11,136 nucleotides of DNA from VFMC01 sp044359565 (GCA_044359565.1 JBIKLX010000103.1:1-11136), one strand, 5' to 3'; shown: positions 1 through 5,822, counted from the stretch's first letter. The notes: generated by a model from the letters alone, not told the origin. Made by a program: numbers and translations.

Positions 1-438
1 CCGCCGCGCTGGAGTCGGAACAACCCGGTCGACTGCGCCGGGGGAGAGGTGCGCGACACCATCCCCGAGGTGATGGAGATGATCGCCGCCCACCCCGAGG
101 TGCACAGCATCGTCTACCTGGGCCTCGGTATCCAGAGCAACCAGGCACGCCTGATGCGCGAGGGCCACTTCTACCCCGACCACGGCCTCGAACGCATCGT
201 CGCCTACCACGAACGCCAGGACGAGCGGTTCGCCCAGGCAGCCGACGAACTGTCGCGCCGGTACGCCAAGCCCATCCTCACGGCCACCGAACTCGCCGTG
301 GCCGACCCCGACAACGCCGGCCCCGCGGCCGTGCGGGCCACGGGTCGGCTGTGTTATCCCAGCGGCAACCGGGCGGTGGTCGCCCTCGGGCACCTGTACC
401 GCTACGCCCGCTTCCGCCAGACCCACGGGATCGGCTGA
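1..438 (+). CDS. NDP-forming acyl-CoA synthetase-like protein, 3' part
   Basis: Open from base 1 in frame 1, so the start lies upstream; 145 C-terminal residues are visible. The text beginning R-N-N-P-V-D-C-A-G-G resembles the N-P-V-D-x-x-G segment opening the second CoA-ligase subdomain of acetate/acyl-CoA synthetases (ADP-forming) and succinyl-CoA ligase alpha chains. The end carries K-P-I-L-T-A-T-E-L and then C-Y-P-S-G-N-R-A-V-V-A-L, which resembles the segment that closes this domain in the family. Such enzymes interconvert acyl-CoA plus NDP and phosphate with free acid plus NTP in the cytoplasm. The chain stops about 20 residues after this domain, so no ATP-grasp domain follows it; that part must lie upstream in the same chain, be a separate subunit, or be absent. 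The TGA stop abuts the next ATG with no gap, which suggests co-transcription. The family call is fairly safe; the substrate is unknown. Confidence 0.65.
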   Translation, partial: PPRWSRNNPVDCAGGEVRDTIPEVMEMIAAHPEVHSIVYLGLGIQSNQARLMREGHFYPDHGLERIVAYHERQDERFAQAADELSRRYAKPILTATELAVADPDNAGPAAVRATGRLCYPSGNRAVVALGHLYRYARFRQTHGIG

Positions 439-1848
439 ATGGCGCGACGCTCGGACAACCCGGTGATCATCATCACCTGCGCTGCCATCACGGTGGCGAT
501 GGGGTTGCTCGTGCTGTGGCAGTGGCTCGTGGCCGCACAGGTACGCGACCCCGACCCCGTGGTGGCCGCGTCGCCGCCACCGGCCGAGTGGTCGCTCGGT
601 ACGCCCATCCTGTCGTACCGACGTGCCCCGGGTGTGCTCTCGTGGCAGATCAACGCGGGTTCGTTCGCCACCGCGCTGCAGCCCGTCGCTGCACAGATCG
701 ATGCCACTTCGTGCTTCACCGTGTCGGTCGACGGCCGCCCGGTCAGCACCACCAACCCGGCCCAAGTCGTCATCCCGGCCTCGAACATGAAGATCGTCAC
801 CGGTGCGGTGGCACTCGACGTGCTCGGCCCCAGTTACACCTTTGCCACCCGGGTCGCGGGCGAGATCGGCCCCGACGGTGTGGTGGCGGGCGACCTCTCG
901 CTCATCGGCGGCGGCGACCCGGTGCTCACCACCGATGTTTGGTTGCAGCAGGGCGCCCAGCGGTATCCACCGGTGAACGTCACCCGCCTCGAAGACCTCG
1001 CCGACAAGGTGGTGGCAGCCGGGGTCACCCGTGTCGAGGGCCGGGTGCTCGGCGATGCCAGCCGCTACGACGACGAGTGGTTCATCCCCACCTGGTCGAC
1101 CGACCTGCACGGTGTCGAGGCCGGTCCGTACGACGCGCTGATGGTCGACGACGCCGAGATGCAGGCCGACGCCGACCCGGCACTGCATGCCGCCACCACC
1201 TTCACCGCGCTGCTGCGTGACCGAGGCGTGACGGTGGCTCAGGGCCCAGCGGTGGGTACTGCGGCGTTCACCGGTGAGATCGCCTCGGTGGTCTCGCAGC
1301 CGCTGTCGGTCATCGTCGGCGAGATGCTGCAGACCAGCGACGACAACACCGCCGAGATGCTGCTGAAAGAGATCGGCCTCGAGTTCGCCGCCAACGGCAC
1401 CACCGCTGCGGGCGTGTCAGGCGTGCTCGACCGACTCGAGGCCTGGGGTGTGCCGTCGGCGGGTGCGGTGGTGCTCGACGGATCGGGTCTGTCGCGCAGC
1501 GACCAGGTCACGTGCTCGCTGCTGTTGGGCGTGCTCGCCCACGGCAGCCCCGCCGACGCAGTGGGTGCTGGCCTGCCGGTGGCGGCCACCTCGGGCACGC
1601 TCGAGGACGTGTTCGTGGGCACCCCGATGGCGGGTCGCCTGCAGGGCAAGACCGGCACGCTGAGCGATGTGAAGTCGCTGTCGGGCTACGTGGTGGCATC
1701 GGACGGGGCGGTCATCCAGTTCTCGCTGGTGCAGAACTCGCCCGGTATCGACGACGGTGCCTACCTCACCGTGTGGGAGCAGATCCTCGCCCCGGCCCTC
1801 GCCACCTACCCGACCGGGCCCACCGAAGACCAGCTCGCGCCGCGCTAG
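439..1848 (+). CDS. dacB: D-alanyl-D-alanine carboxypeptidase/endopeptidase, S13 (PBP4/DacB) family
   Basis: 469 residues. A single hydrophobic segment (about residues 9-33) after a short basic N-terminus looks like a signal anchor, placing the enzyme outside the membrane. The penicillin-binding triad is visible: S-N-M-K (Ser115 nucleophile, Lys118), S-D-D-N beginning at Ser300, and K-T-G at 404-406. Family members trim the terminal D-Ala of peptidoglycan stem peptides or cut peptide cross-links. The distance from SxxK to the second motif (about 185 residues) is shorter than in E. coli PBP4, so the extra domain III is probably reduced or missing. The second motif is odd: the usual S-x-N reads S-D-D, with Asn one place later. 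L-S-L-I-G-G-G-D-P-V-L near residue 152 also fits S13 proteins. The start directly abuts the preceding stop; no strong Shine-Dalgarno is seen. Family assignment is confident; the symbol is by family. Confidence 0.88.
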   Translation: MARRSDNPVIIITCAAITVAMGLLVLWQWLVAAQVRDPDPVVAASPPPAEWSLGTPILSYRRAPGVLSWQINAGSFATALQPVAAQIDATSCFTVSVDGRPVSTTNPAQVVIPASNMKIVTGAVALDVLGPSYTFATRVAGEIGPDGVVAGDLSLIGGGDPVLTTDVWLQQGAQRYPPVNVTRLEDLADKVVAAGVTRVEGRVLGDASRYDDEWFIPTWSTDLHGVEAGPYDALMVDDAEMQADADPALHAATTFTALLRDRGVTVAQGPAVGTAAFTGEIASVVSQPLSVIVGEMLQTSDDNTAEMLLKEIGLEFAANGTTAAGVSGVLDRLEAWGVPSAGAVVLDGSGLSRSDQVTCSLLLGVLAHGSPADAVGAGLPVAATSGTLEDVFVGTPMAGRLQGKTGTLSDVKSLSGYVVASDGAVIQFSLVQNSPGIDDGAYLTVWEQILAPALATYPTGPTEDQLAPR

Positions 1849-1871
1849 CGACGTCGGGTGCCGCCTGGGCC

Positions 1872-1877
1872 TACGGT
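1872..1877 (+). promoter_or_regulatory. -10 element TACGGT of a leaderless promoter for the LON-domain gene
   Basis: TACGGT fits the actinobacterial -10 consensus TANNNT and is followed by exactly six bases (GGGGCG) and then ATG at 1884. Transcription would start at or next to the ATG, giving a leaderless mRNA; there is no Shine-Dalgarno. A weak GAC-containing -35 candidate, GCGACG at 1848-1853, lies 18 nt upstream. The same geometry recurs before arc and dop. Confidence 0.55.
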
Positions 1878-1883
1878 GGGGCG

Positions 1884-2543
1884 ATGGCCGTGATGCCGAT
1901 GTTCCCGCTGGGCAGTGTGTTGCTCCCCGGCACCGTGTTGCCGCTGCACGTGTTCGAGCCGCGCTATCTGGCGATGATGCGCGACTGCGCCGAGCAGTAC
2001 GACTACGAGTTCGGCGTGGCGCTCATCGAACGGGGCAGCGAGGTGGGCGGCGGCGATCAGCGCACCGGCATCGGCACCGTGGCGCGCATGGTGCAGCTCG
2101 GCGAGTTGGGCGATGGCCGTCTGCTGGTCGTGTGCATCGGCACACGGCGGATCCGGGTGAACGCCTGGCTACCCGACGACCCGTACCCGCTCGCAGATGT
2201 CGACGAGTGGCCCGACTCGTGGGATGCCGACGCTGCCGGGGTGTCGTCCGGCAACGACTTCAGCGAACGGATCGCCCGGGTGACGGCGCGGGTGCGTCGC
2301 GCCGCCGCCCTTGCGGTCGAGTTGGGCGACCACGCCGGCGACGCCTCGTCCGATATCAGCGACGACGGACTCATTGCCTCGTACCAACTCGCCGCTCTGC
2401 TGCCCGTCGGGGCCGCCGACACCTACCGGTTGCTCGCCGTTGCGGGCCCCGCCGAGCGGGTGACGACGATCGAGGAGATGCTCGACGACGTCGAGGCGCT
2501 GTTGCAGTTCCGGCTCAGCGACGACGACCGACCCGAGGACTGA
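1884..2543 (+). CDS. LON peptidase substrate-binding (N-terminal) domain protein
   Basis: 219 residues. The N-terminus M-P-M-F-P-L-G-S-V-L-L-P-G followed by L-P-L-H-V-F-E-P-R-Y is the signature of the LON N-terminal domain (a PUA-like fold), which binds substrates in Lon protease. The chain ends without the AAA+ ATPase or Ser-Lys protease domain, so this is the stand-alone family, whose members have no well-established function; a role in recognising or buffering damaged proteins is only inference. An acidic linker is visible around residues 99-118. ATG 1884 was chosen because a TANNNT-N6-ATG promoter points to it; Met4 (ATG at 1893) is an alternative. The gene stands 35 nt after dacB and 82 nt before the membrane-protein trio, so it may be its own unit. 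Domain call confident, role unknown. Confidence 0.85.
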   Translation: MAVMPMFPLGSVLLPGTVLPLHVFEPRYLAMMRDCAEQYDYEFGVALIERGSEVGGGDQRTGIGTVARMVQLGELGDGRLLVVCIGTRRIRVNAWLPDDPYPLADVDEWPDSWDADAAGVSSGNDFSERIARVTARVRRAAALAVELGDHAGDASSDISDDGLIASYQLAALLPVGAADTYRLLAVAGPAERVTTIEEMLDDVEALLQFRLSDDDRPED

Positions 2544-2593
2544 ACCGCCGCTCGGGCAGAGGTGGCGAACCCCTGACGCCGATCCGCACTGTG

Positions 2594-2618
2594 GTGACAG
2601 GGGCCGATGTGCCAACAT
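2594..2618 (+). promoter_or_regulatory. possible promoter before the small membrane-protein genes
   Basis: The 82-nt gap upstream of ATG 2626 holds GTGACA (2594-2599, five of six to TTGACA) and CAACAT (2613-2618), a degenerate TANNNT seven bases before the ATG. The 13-nt spacing between the two is too short for a standard pair, so only the downstream element, as a leaderless -10, may be real. The evidence is weak. Confidence 0.25.
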
Positions 2619-2625
2619 AGGAGCG

Positions 2626-2976
2626 ATGACCGACCAGCAGGCCACCACGTCGACGGCGCGAGCCGGTGCTTCGACCTCGACCGAACTGAGCGACGTCGTC
2701 GAGTTGGTGAAGTCGTACGCCCGGCAAGAGACGCTGGGGCCGCTGCGCGGTGCCGGCCGCTGGATCGCATTCGGCCTCGCCGGAGCGCTGTTCCTCGGGG
2801 CGGCGGCGTCGCTGCTGGTGCTCGGCGTGCTGCGTCTCGTGCAGACCGAGTTCGCGCCCACCTTCTCGGGTCGGTGGATGAGCCTGCTGCCGTACCTGAT
2901 GGCGCTCGTGGTCTGCATCACTGTCATCGCTGTCGCGGCGATGCGCATCGGCAAGAAGTCGCTGCACGAGGACTGA
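2626..2976 (+). CDS. holin-X-like (holin superfamily III) membrane protein
   Basis: 116 residues. A polar N-terminus rich in Thr/Ser/Ala (1-20) is followed by an amphipathic stretch containing D-V-V-E-L-V-K and Q-E-T-L (about 23-38), and then two transmembrane helices (about 46-69 and 86-106) with a short basic tail. This is the layout of the putative actinobacterial holin-X family (PF07332), whose chromosomal members are common outside prophages and have no proven lysis role. No lysin or other phage gene is near, so the holin name should be read as a family label. It heads a compact trio of small genes (17-nt and 2-nt gaps). AGGAG lies only two bases before the ATG, too close for a normal ribosome site, so a leaderless start is equally plausible. 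Confidence 0.7.
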   Translation: MTDQQATTSTARAGASTSTELSDVVELVKSYARQETLGPLRGAGRWIAFGLAGALFLGAAASLLVLGVLRLVQTEFAPTFSGRWMSLLPYLMALVVCITVIAVAAMRIGKKSLHED

Positions 2977-2993
2977 GTCGGAGGTATCGATCC

Positions 2994-3200
2994 ATGGCAC
3001 AAGCAAAGATCACCCGTAACGACCTCGAGGCCCGTTTCAAGGCGCTGCAGGACGACGTGCAACTGAAGGTGAACGACAAGAAGCAGAGCCTTGCCTCGGC
3101 CGCCGCGGTGGGCGGTGTGGTGCTCGTGCTCATCGTGTTCCTGCTCGGTAAGCGCAGCGGCCGGAAGAAGTCGACATTCGTCGAAATCCGCCGGGTCTAG
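2994..3200 (+). CDS. hypothetical single-pass membrane protein (68 aa)
   Basis: 68 residues with a strong Shine-Dalgarno (GGAGG at 2980-2984, nine bases before ATG). Residues 5-33 are charged and helical-looking (I-T-R-N-D-L-E-A-R-F-K-A-L-Q-D), one transmembrane helix spans about 35-52, and a basic R-S-G-R-K-K tail follows, predicting the C-terminus in the cytoplasm by the positive-inside rule unless the N-terminal charges prevail. I recognise no named family. The shape, a charged helix before one membrane anchor, recalls DUF883/DUF3618-type envelope or ribosome-associated proteins that also neighbour holin-X genes, but the likeness is of layout only. It is clearly expressed as part of the trio: the stop is followed by the next ATG after two bases. 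Confidence 0.75.
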   Translation: MAQAKITRNDLEARFKALQDDVQLKVNDKKQSLASAAAVGGVVLVLIVFLLGKRSGRKKSTFVEIRRV

Positions 3201-3202
3201 GC

Positions 3203-3472
3203 ATGCCCCTCGCCAAACAACTGGTTCGGCGGCACTGGTGGTCGCCGGTGGGTTACCTCCGCCGCAAGGCAACGGTGCAGTCGCTGTCGGGCAGTCGTGG
3301 CTGGTTACTGATGGGTGGTGCACTCTGGGTGGGCGGCCGGGTGCGGCGCGCCATCAGTCGGCAGCCCGAATCGGTGGTGCTGCCGCGGTTGCGGATGGGC
3401 GAGACCCTCGAGGTGACGGCTCGGCGTCCGCTCACCCGACGCCAGCGCCGCGCTGTTCGGCGCGCCCGCTGA
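3203..3472 (+). CDS. hypothetical small basic protein (89 aa)
   Basis: 89 residues, very basic. The N-terminus has K-Q-L-V-R-R-H-W-W, a short hydrophobic stretch at about 34-45 (W-L-L-M-G-G-A-L-W-V-G-G) that is short for a membrane span, and an Arg-rich C-terminus (about ten Arg in the last 17 residues). The piece E-S-V-V-L-P-R-L-R-M-G-E-T-L-E-V-T-A (56-73) looks like a small strand-rich segment. No family is recognised. It starts two bases after the stop of the 68-aa gene and has no clear Shine-Dalgarno, so translation is probably coupled. It may act peripherally at the membrane or bind nucleic acid or acidic lipids; both are guesses. The reading frame is supported by tight packing rather than by homology, hence moderate confidence. 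Confidence 0.6.
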   Translation: MPLAKQLVRRHWWSPVGYLRRKATVQSLSGSRGWLLMGGALWVGGRVRRAISRQPESVVLPRLRMGETLEVTARRPLTRRQRRAVRRAR

Positions 3473-3474
3473 CG

Positions 3475-3489
3475 CATACTGGTGCCCTG
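3475..3489 (+). promoter_or_regulatory. possible -10 region before the sulfur-carrier gene
   Basis: CATACT (3475-3480) resembles TATAAT in four positions and ends nine bases before ATG 3490. The gap to the upstream stop is only 17 nt and lacks a Shine-Dalgarno. This would give a leader of zero to three bases. It does not match the clean TANNNT-N6-ATG spacing seen elsewhere in the window, so it is only a candidate; read-through from the upstream trio is the alternative. Confidence 0.3.
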
Positions 3490-3687
3490 ATGAAAGTGCT
3501 GCTGCGGAATCCCTCACGCGAGGTCGTCGTCGACGGGCGTCGCAACGTGCTCGCGCTACTCGACGAGCTCGGCCTGAATCGCGAATCGCATCTCGTCATC
3601 CGCAACGGCACGCTGGTGCCCGGCGACGGCGAGCTCGCCGCCGACGACGAGGTGGAGATCCGCCCGGTCATCTCCGGGGGCGCCTGA
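3490..3687 (+). CDS. MoaD/ThiS/TtuB-like ubiquitin-fold sulfur carrier ending Gly-Gly-Ala
   Basis: 65 residues. M-K-V-L-L-R-N-P opens a beta strand, R-N-V-L-A-L-L-D-E-L-G (18-28) is the helix typical of ThiS/MoaD/TtuB proteins, and V-I-R-N-G-T-L-V-P (36-44) and D-E-V-E-I-R-P-V-I-S-G-G (53-64) match the last strands and tail of the beta-grasp fold. Carriers of this family are adenylated at the C-terminal Gly by an E1-like enzyme and then carry sulfur as a thiocarboxylate. Placement one base before a TtuA-type thiolase suggests it is the sulfur donor for tRNA thiolation, as TtuB is for TtuA in Thermus. Odd: one Ala follows the Gly-Gly pair (positions 63-65), so activation may require trimming. 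It could instead serve thiamine, molybdopterin or cysteine synthesis; the neighbour argues against these. No E1 or JAMM protease is in the window. Confidence 0.8.
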   Translation: MKVLLRNPSREVVVDGRRNVLALLDELGLNRESHLVIRNGTLVPGDGELAADDEVEIRPVISGGA

Positions 3688-3688
3688 C

Positions 3689-4645
3689 GTGCGCGTGCCG
3701 TCGAAGTGCCGCACCTGCGGCGAGCCCGCCATCATCGACCTGCCGCGGCACAACGCCAAGTTCTGCGCCGAGCACTTCCAGGAACTGTGCCGCCGACAGG
3801 TGACCAAGGCCATCGAACAGTTCGACATGCTCACCCGCGACGACCGCATCCTCGTGGCCGTGTCGGGGGGCAAAGACAGTCTGGCGGTGTGGGACCTGCT
3901 GTACGAACTGGGCTACCAGGCCGACGGGCTGTACATCGGACTCGGCATCGGCGACTACAGCGACGTGTCGGGCCGGTACGCCCGCGACTTCGCCGCAGCT
4001 CGCGGCCTGCACCTCATCGAGGTGTCGCTGCGCGGCGAGTACGGCTACGACATCCCGACGGCCGCCCGGGCCACGCGACGCGTGCCCTGCTCGGCATGCG
4101 GCCTGAGCAAACGGCATCTGTTCGACAAGGCCGCGCTCGACGGCGGGTACACCGCGTTGGTCACCGGTCACAACCTCGACGACGAGGCGGCGGTGCTGCT
4201 GGGCAACACCTTGCGCTGGGACATCGGCTATCTGGCGCGGCAACTGCCGGTGCTGCCTGCACGCGACGGTTTCCCGAAGAAGGTGAAGCCACTCGTACGC
4301 CTCACCGAACGCGAGACCGCCGCGTGGTGCGTGGTGCGCGGTATCGACTATCTGGTCGACGAGTGCCCGATGGCGGTAGGCAACAAGCACCTCGGCTACA
4401 AGAGCATGCTCAACGGCATCGAAGCCGAATCGCCCGGGTCGAAGGCAGCCTTCTACCTCAACTTCATCGAGCACATGGCGCCCATCCTGGCCGACCAGCT
4501 GCACGATGAACGCGAAGCACTCGGGGCCTGTGCCGAGTGTGGTGCTCCCACCTCCGGCGAGGTGTGCGCCTTCTGTCGCCTCGTTGCCACCTCGGCCGCC
4601 CACGAACCGGTGCCGATCGAACTGATCATGAAGGGCCGACGATGA
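3689..4645 (+). CDS. ttuA: TtuA-type tRNA 2-thiouridine synthase (PP-loop, Fe-S)
   Basis: 318 residues, GTG start one base after the upstream stop. Order of motifs: N-terminal zinc site C7-x2-C10 with C26-x2-H29; PP-loop S-G-G-K-D-S at 59-64, which binds ATP to adenylate the tRNA base; C134-x2-C137 (in P-C-S-A-C) and C226 (in D-E-C-P-M), the three ligands expected for the catalytic [4Fe-4S] cluster of TtuA/NcsA enzymes; and a C-terminal zinc site C281-x2-C284, C293-x2-C296. Two zinc modules flanking the catalytic core are characteristic of the TtuA/Ncs6 group rather than TtcA. TtuA makes 2-thioribothymidine at tRNA position 54 using sulfur from TtuB. With a carrier gene before it and a TrmI gene overlapping its end by four bases, this role is likely; thiolation of U34, as by Ncs6/CTU1, is the main alternative. 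Confidence 0.88.
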   Translation: MRVPSKCRTCGEPAIIDLPRHNAKFCAEHFQELCRRQVTKAIEQFDMLTRDDRILVAVSGGKDSLAVWDLLYELGYQADGLYIGLGIGDYSDVSGRYARDFAAARGLHLIEVSLRGEYGYDIPTAARATRRVPCSACGLSKRHLFDKAALDGGYTALVTGHNLDDEAAVLLGNTLRWDIGYLARQLPVLPARDGFPKKVKPLVRLTERETAAWCVVRGIDYLVDECPMAVGNKHLGYKSMLNGIEAESPGSKAAFYLNFIEHMAPILADQLHDEREALGACAECGAPTSGEVCAFCRLVATSAAHEPVPIELIMKGRR

Positions 4646-5412
4646 ACCGTCCGTTCCACTACGGCGACAAGGTTCTGCTGCTCGACACCAAGCAACGGCG
4701 CTACCTCATCACCCTGGCCGAGGGCGGCGAGTTCCACAGCCACCACGGGTTCATCCCGCACGCCGACATCGTCGACCGCGCCGAAGGCCTGGTGGCCCGC
4801 ACGACGAAGAACTCGGTCTACATCGCCCTGCGCCCCACACTCGAAGACTTCGTCATCGAGATGCCGCGCGGCGCGCAGGTGATCTATCCCAAGGATCTGG
4901 CGCCCATCTGCATGCTGGCCGACATCGGCCCCGGGGTGACGGTGCTCGAAAGTGGGGTGGGTTCGGGTGCACTGAGCATGACGATGCTCCGCTGGGGTGC
5001 GCGCATCGTCGGCTACGAGCTGCGCGAAGATTTCGCCAACCGGGCGGTTGCCAACGTGCGGTCGTTCCTCGGCGAAGAAGCGCTGGCCAACTACCGGGTC
5101 GAGCTCCGCGACTGCTACGCCGGCATCGACGAACGCAACGTCGACCGCGTGGTGCTCGACCTGCCCGAACCGTGGCAGGTGGTGCCCCACGCGATGGAGG
5201 CGCTGCGGCCCGGGGGCATCTTCGTGGCCTACTGCCCGTCGATCATCCAGGTGTCGCAGCTGCGCGAGGCCATGGTGGGCAAGGCGTGGACCGGCCTGCG
5301 GTCGCTCGAGGTGCTGCACCGCGGCTGGCACGTGGAGGGCGCGGCCGTGCGACCCGACCACCGCATGGTGGCCCACACCGGGTTCCTCACCGTCGGTCGC
5401 TTCCTGGGCTGA
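4642..5412 (+). CDS. trmI: TrmI-type tRNA (adenine-N1)-methyltransferase, m1A58
   Basis: 256 residues. The N-terminal beta domain (about 1-70; F-H-Y-G-D-K-V-L-L-L-D then H-H-G-F-I-P-H) precedes a Rossmann methyltransferase: motif I E-S-G-V-G-S-G-A (103-110) binds S-adenosylmethionine, E126 in G-Y-E-L-R-E-D fits the ribose-binding acidic residue, and D173-L-P-E-P-W is the family's motif IV at the target base. I-Y-P-K-D (81-85) is also typical. The enzyme methylates N1 of adenine 58 in the tRNA T loop, as Rv2118c of M. tuberculosis and TrmI of Thermus do. ATG 4642 overlaps the TGA of ttuA (ATGA) and has AAGGG six bases upstream, so translation is coupled. A trmI gene close to mpa/arc also occurs in M. 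tuberculosis. The downstream hairpin 5442-5465 probably ends this transcript. Confidence 0.93.
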   Translation: MNRPFHYGDKVLLLDTKQRRYLITLAEGGEFHSHHGFIPHADIVDRAEGLVARTTKNSVYIALRPTLEDFVIEMPRGAQVIYPKDLAPICMLADIGPGVTVLESGVGSGALSMTMLRWGARIVGYELREDFANRAVANVRSFLGEEALANYRVELRDCYAGIDERNVDRVVLDLPEPWQVVPHAMEALRPGGIFVAYCPSIIQVSQLREAMVGKAWTGLRSLEVLHRGWHVEGAAVRPDHRMVAHTGFLTVGRFLG

Positions 5413-5441
5413 TGCCTGCGGTAGCGAAGCCGGGACGCGCA

Positions 5442-5465
5442 ACGGGGCGCCCGGAGGCGCCCCGT
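5442..5465. terminator. bidirectional hairpin between trmI and ferredoxin genes
   Basis: A perfect 10-bp inverted repeat, ACGGGGCGCC / GGCGCCCCGT, encloses the four-base loop CGGA. It lies 29 nt after the trmI stop and 22 nt from the stop of the convergent ferredoxin gene, exactly where a shared terminator is expected. There is no T tract on either side, as is common for actinobacterial terminators. Confidence 0.75.
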
Positions 5466-5487
5466 CGACTGCGATGGTGGAACCGGA

Positions 5488-5733
5488 TCAGGGTTCGATG
5501 AAGATGCACTCGCCGGGGCACTCCTCGGCGCTCTCGATGACACCGTCGAGCTTGTTGTCGGGGATGTTCGCCAGACCCTCGGCGCCCTGGGGAAGGCCCT
5601 TGGCGGTAGCGAAGATCTTGTCGCCTTCCCTGACGTAGGCAAGGCCATCGTCGAGCAGGGTGAAGACATCGGGGGCGATCTCCTCGCACAGGCCGTCGCC
5701 GGTGCACAGATCCTGGTCGATCCAGACCTTCAT
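5488..5733 (-). CDS. small ferredoxin with CxxDxxC cluster motif
   Basis: 81 residues on the minus strand. Start ATG is at 5733-5731, with GAGGAGA about eleven bases upstream (plus-strand TCTCCTC at 5745-5751). The text V-W-I-D-Q-D-L-C-T-G-D-G-L-C-E-E-I-A-P-D-V-F is the hallmark of the small actinobacterial 3Fe-4S/4Fe-4S ferredoxins that feed cytochrome P450s and other oxygenases. Cluster ligands would be C10, C16 and C72 (in E-C-P), with C76 nearby; Asp13 occupies the place of the fourth ligand, giving C-x2-D-x2-C. The chain is very acidic and some 15 residues longer than the shortest relatives, the extra length lying between the two cluster halves. It runs opposite to its neighbours, sharing a terminator with trmI and a divergent promoter region with arc. 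No P450 or reductase is in the window, so its partner is unknown. Confidence 0.9.
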   Translation of the reverse strand: MKVWIDQDLCTGDGLCEEIAPDVFTLLDDGLAYVREGDKIFATAKGLPQGAEGLANIPDNKLDGVIESAEECPGECIFIEP

Positions 5734-5760
5734 TGCGGTTGCAGTCTCCTCGTGCGGTGG

Positions 5761-5776
5761 GCCATCAGGTGATGGC
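5761..5776. promoter_or_regulatory. perfect dyad upstream of the ferredoxin gene (possible operator or leader hairpin)
   Basis: GCCATCA-GG-TGATGGC is a perfect 7-bp inverted repeat with a two-base centre. It lies about 28 to 43 bases upstream of the ferredoxin ATG and just downstream of that gene's predicted start of transcription. It could bind a repressor or form a hairpin in the mRNA leader. No known consensus was matched. Confidence 0.4.
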
Positions 5777-5786
5777 AGTCGGGTCG

Positions 5787-5792
5787 AGTGTA
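5787..5792 (-). promoter_or_regulatory. -10 element TACACT of the ferredoxin promoter
   Basis: On the minus strand this reads TACACT, a good TANNNT match. It would start transcription near 5780 and leave a leader of about 45 bases containing the dyad and the GAGGAGA ribosome site. No convincing -35 was found. Confidence 0.45.
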
Positions 5793-5814
5793 CCGGGCCG
5801 GGTGGCCCAGCACC

Positions 5815-5822
5815 TAGCGCTA
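5815..5822. promoter_or_regulatory. palindrome TAGCGCTA between divergent promoters
   Basis: A perfect 8-bp palindrome sits between the ferredoxin -10 (5787-5792) and the arc -10 (5845-5850), touching the expected -35 positions of both. A shared operator is possible, but an 8-bp palindrome can arise by chance. Confidence 0.25.

Noticed and set aside
2570..2603. Inverted repeat CCCCTG / CAGGGG after the LON-domain gene as a terminator
   Set aside because: The 6-bp stem spans a 22-base loop and has no T tract, so it is too weak to call.
2619..2623. AGGAG as the ribosome binding site of the holin-X-like gene
   Set aside because: It is only two bases from ATG 2626, too close for normal Shine-Dalgarno pairing.
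2626..2976. Prophage remnant suggested by the holin-like protein
   Set aside because: No other phage gene, attachment site or change in base composition is seen; chromosomal members of this family are common in actinobacteria.
2169..3323. Minus-strand open frame of 384 codons opposite the LON gene and small membrane genes
   Set aside because: It overlaps four well-supported plus-strand genes, shows no motif, and has biased shadow composition.
3673..3700. Programmed frameshift at the G5 run joining the sulfur carrier to ttuA
   Set aside because: A one-base skip would fuse the frames, but both genes have complete ends (Gly-Gly tail and N-terminal zinc site), no stimulatory structure is evident, and adjacent separate genes explain the layout.
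3668..5442. Two long minus-strand open frames opposite ttuA and trmI
   Set aside because: Both lie antisense to genes with complete catalytic motifs and show no family features of their own.
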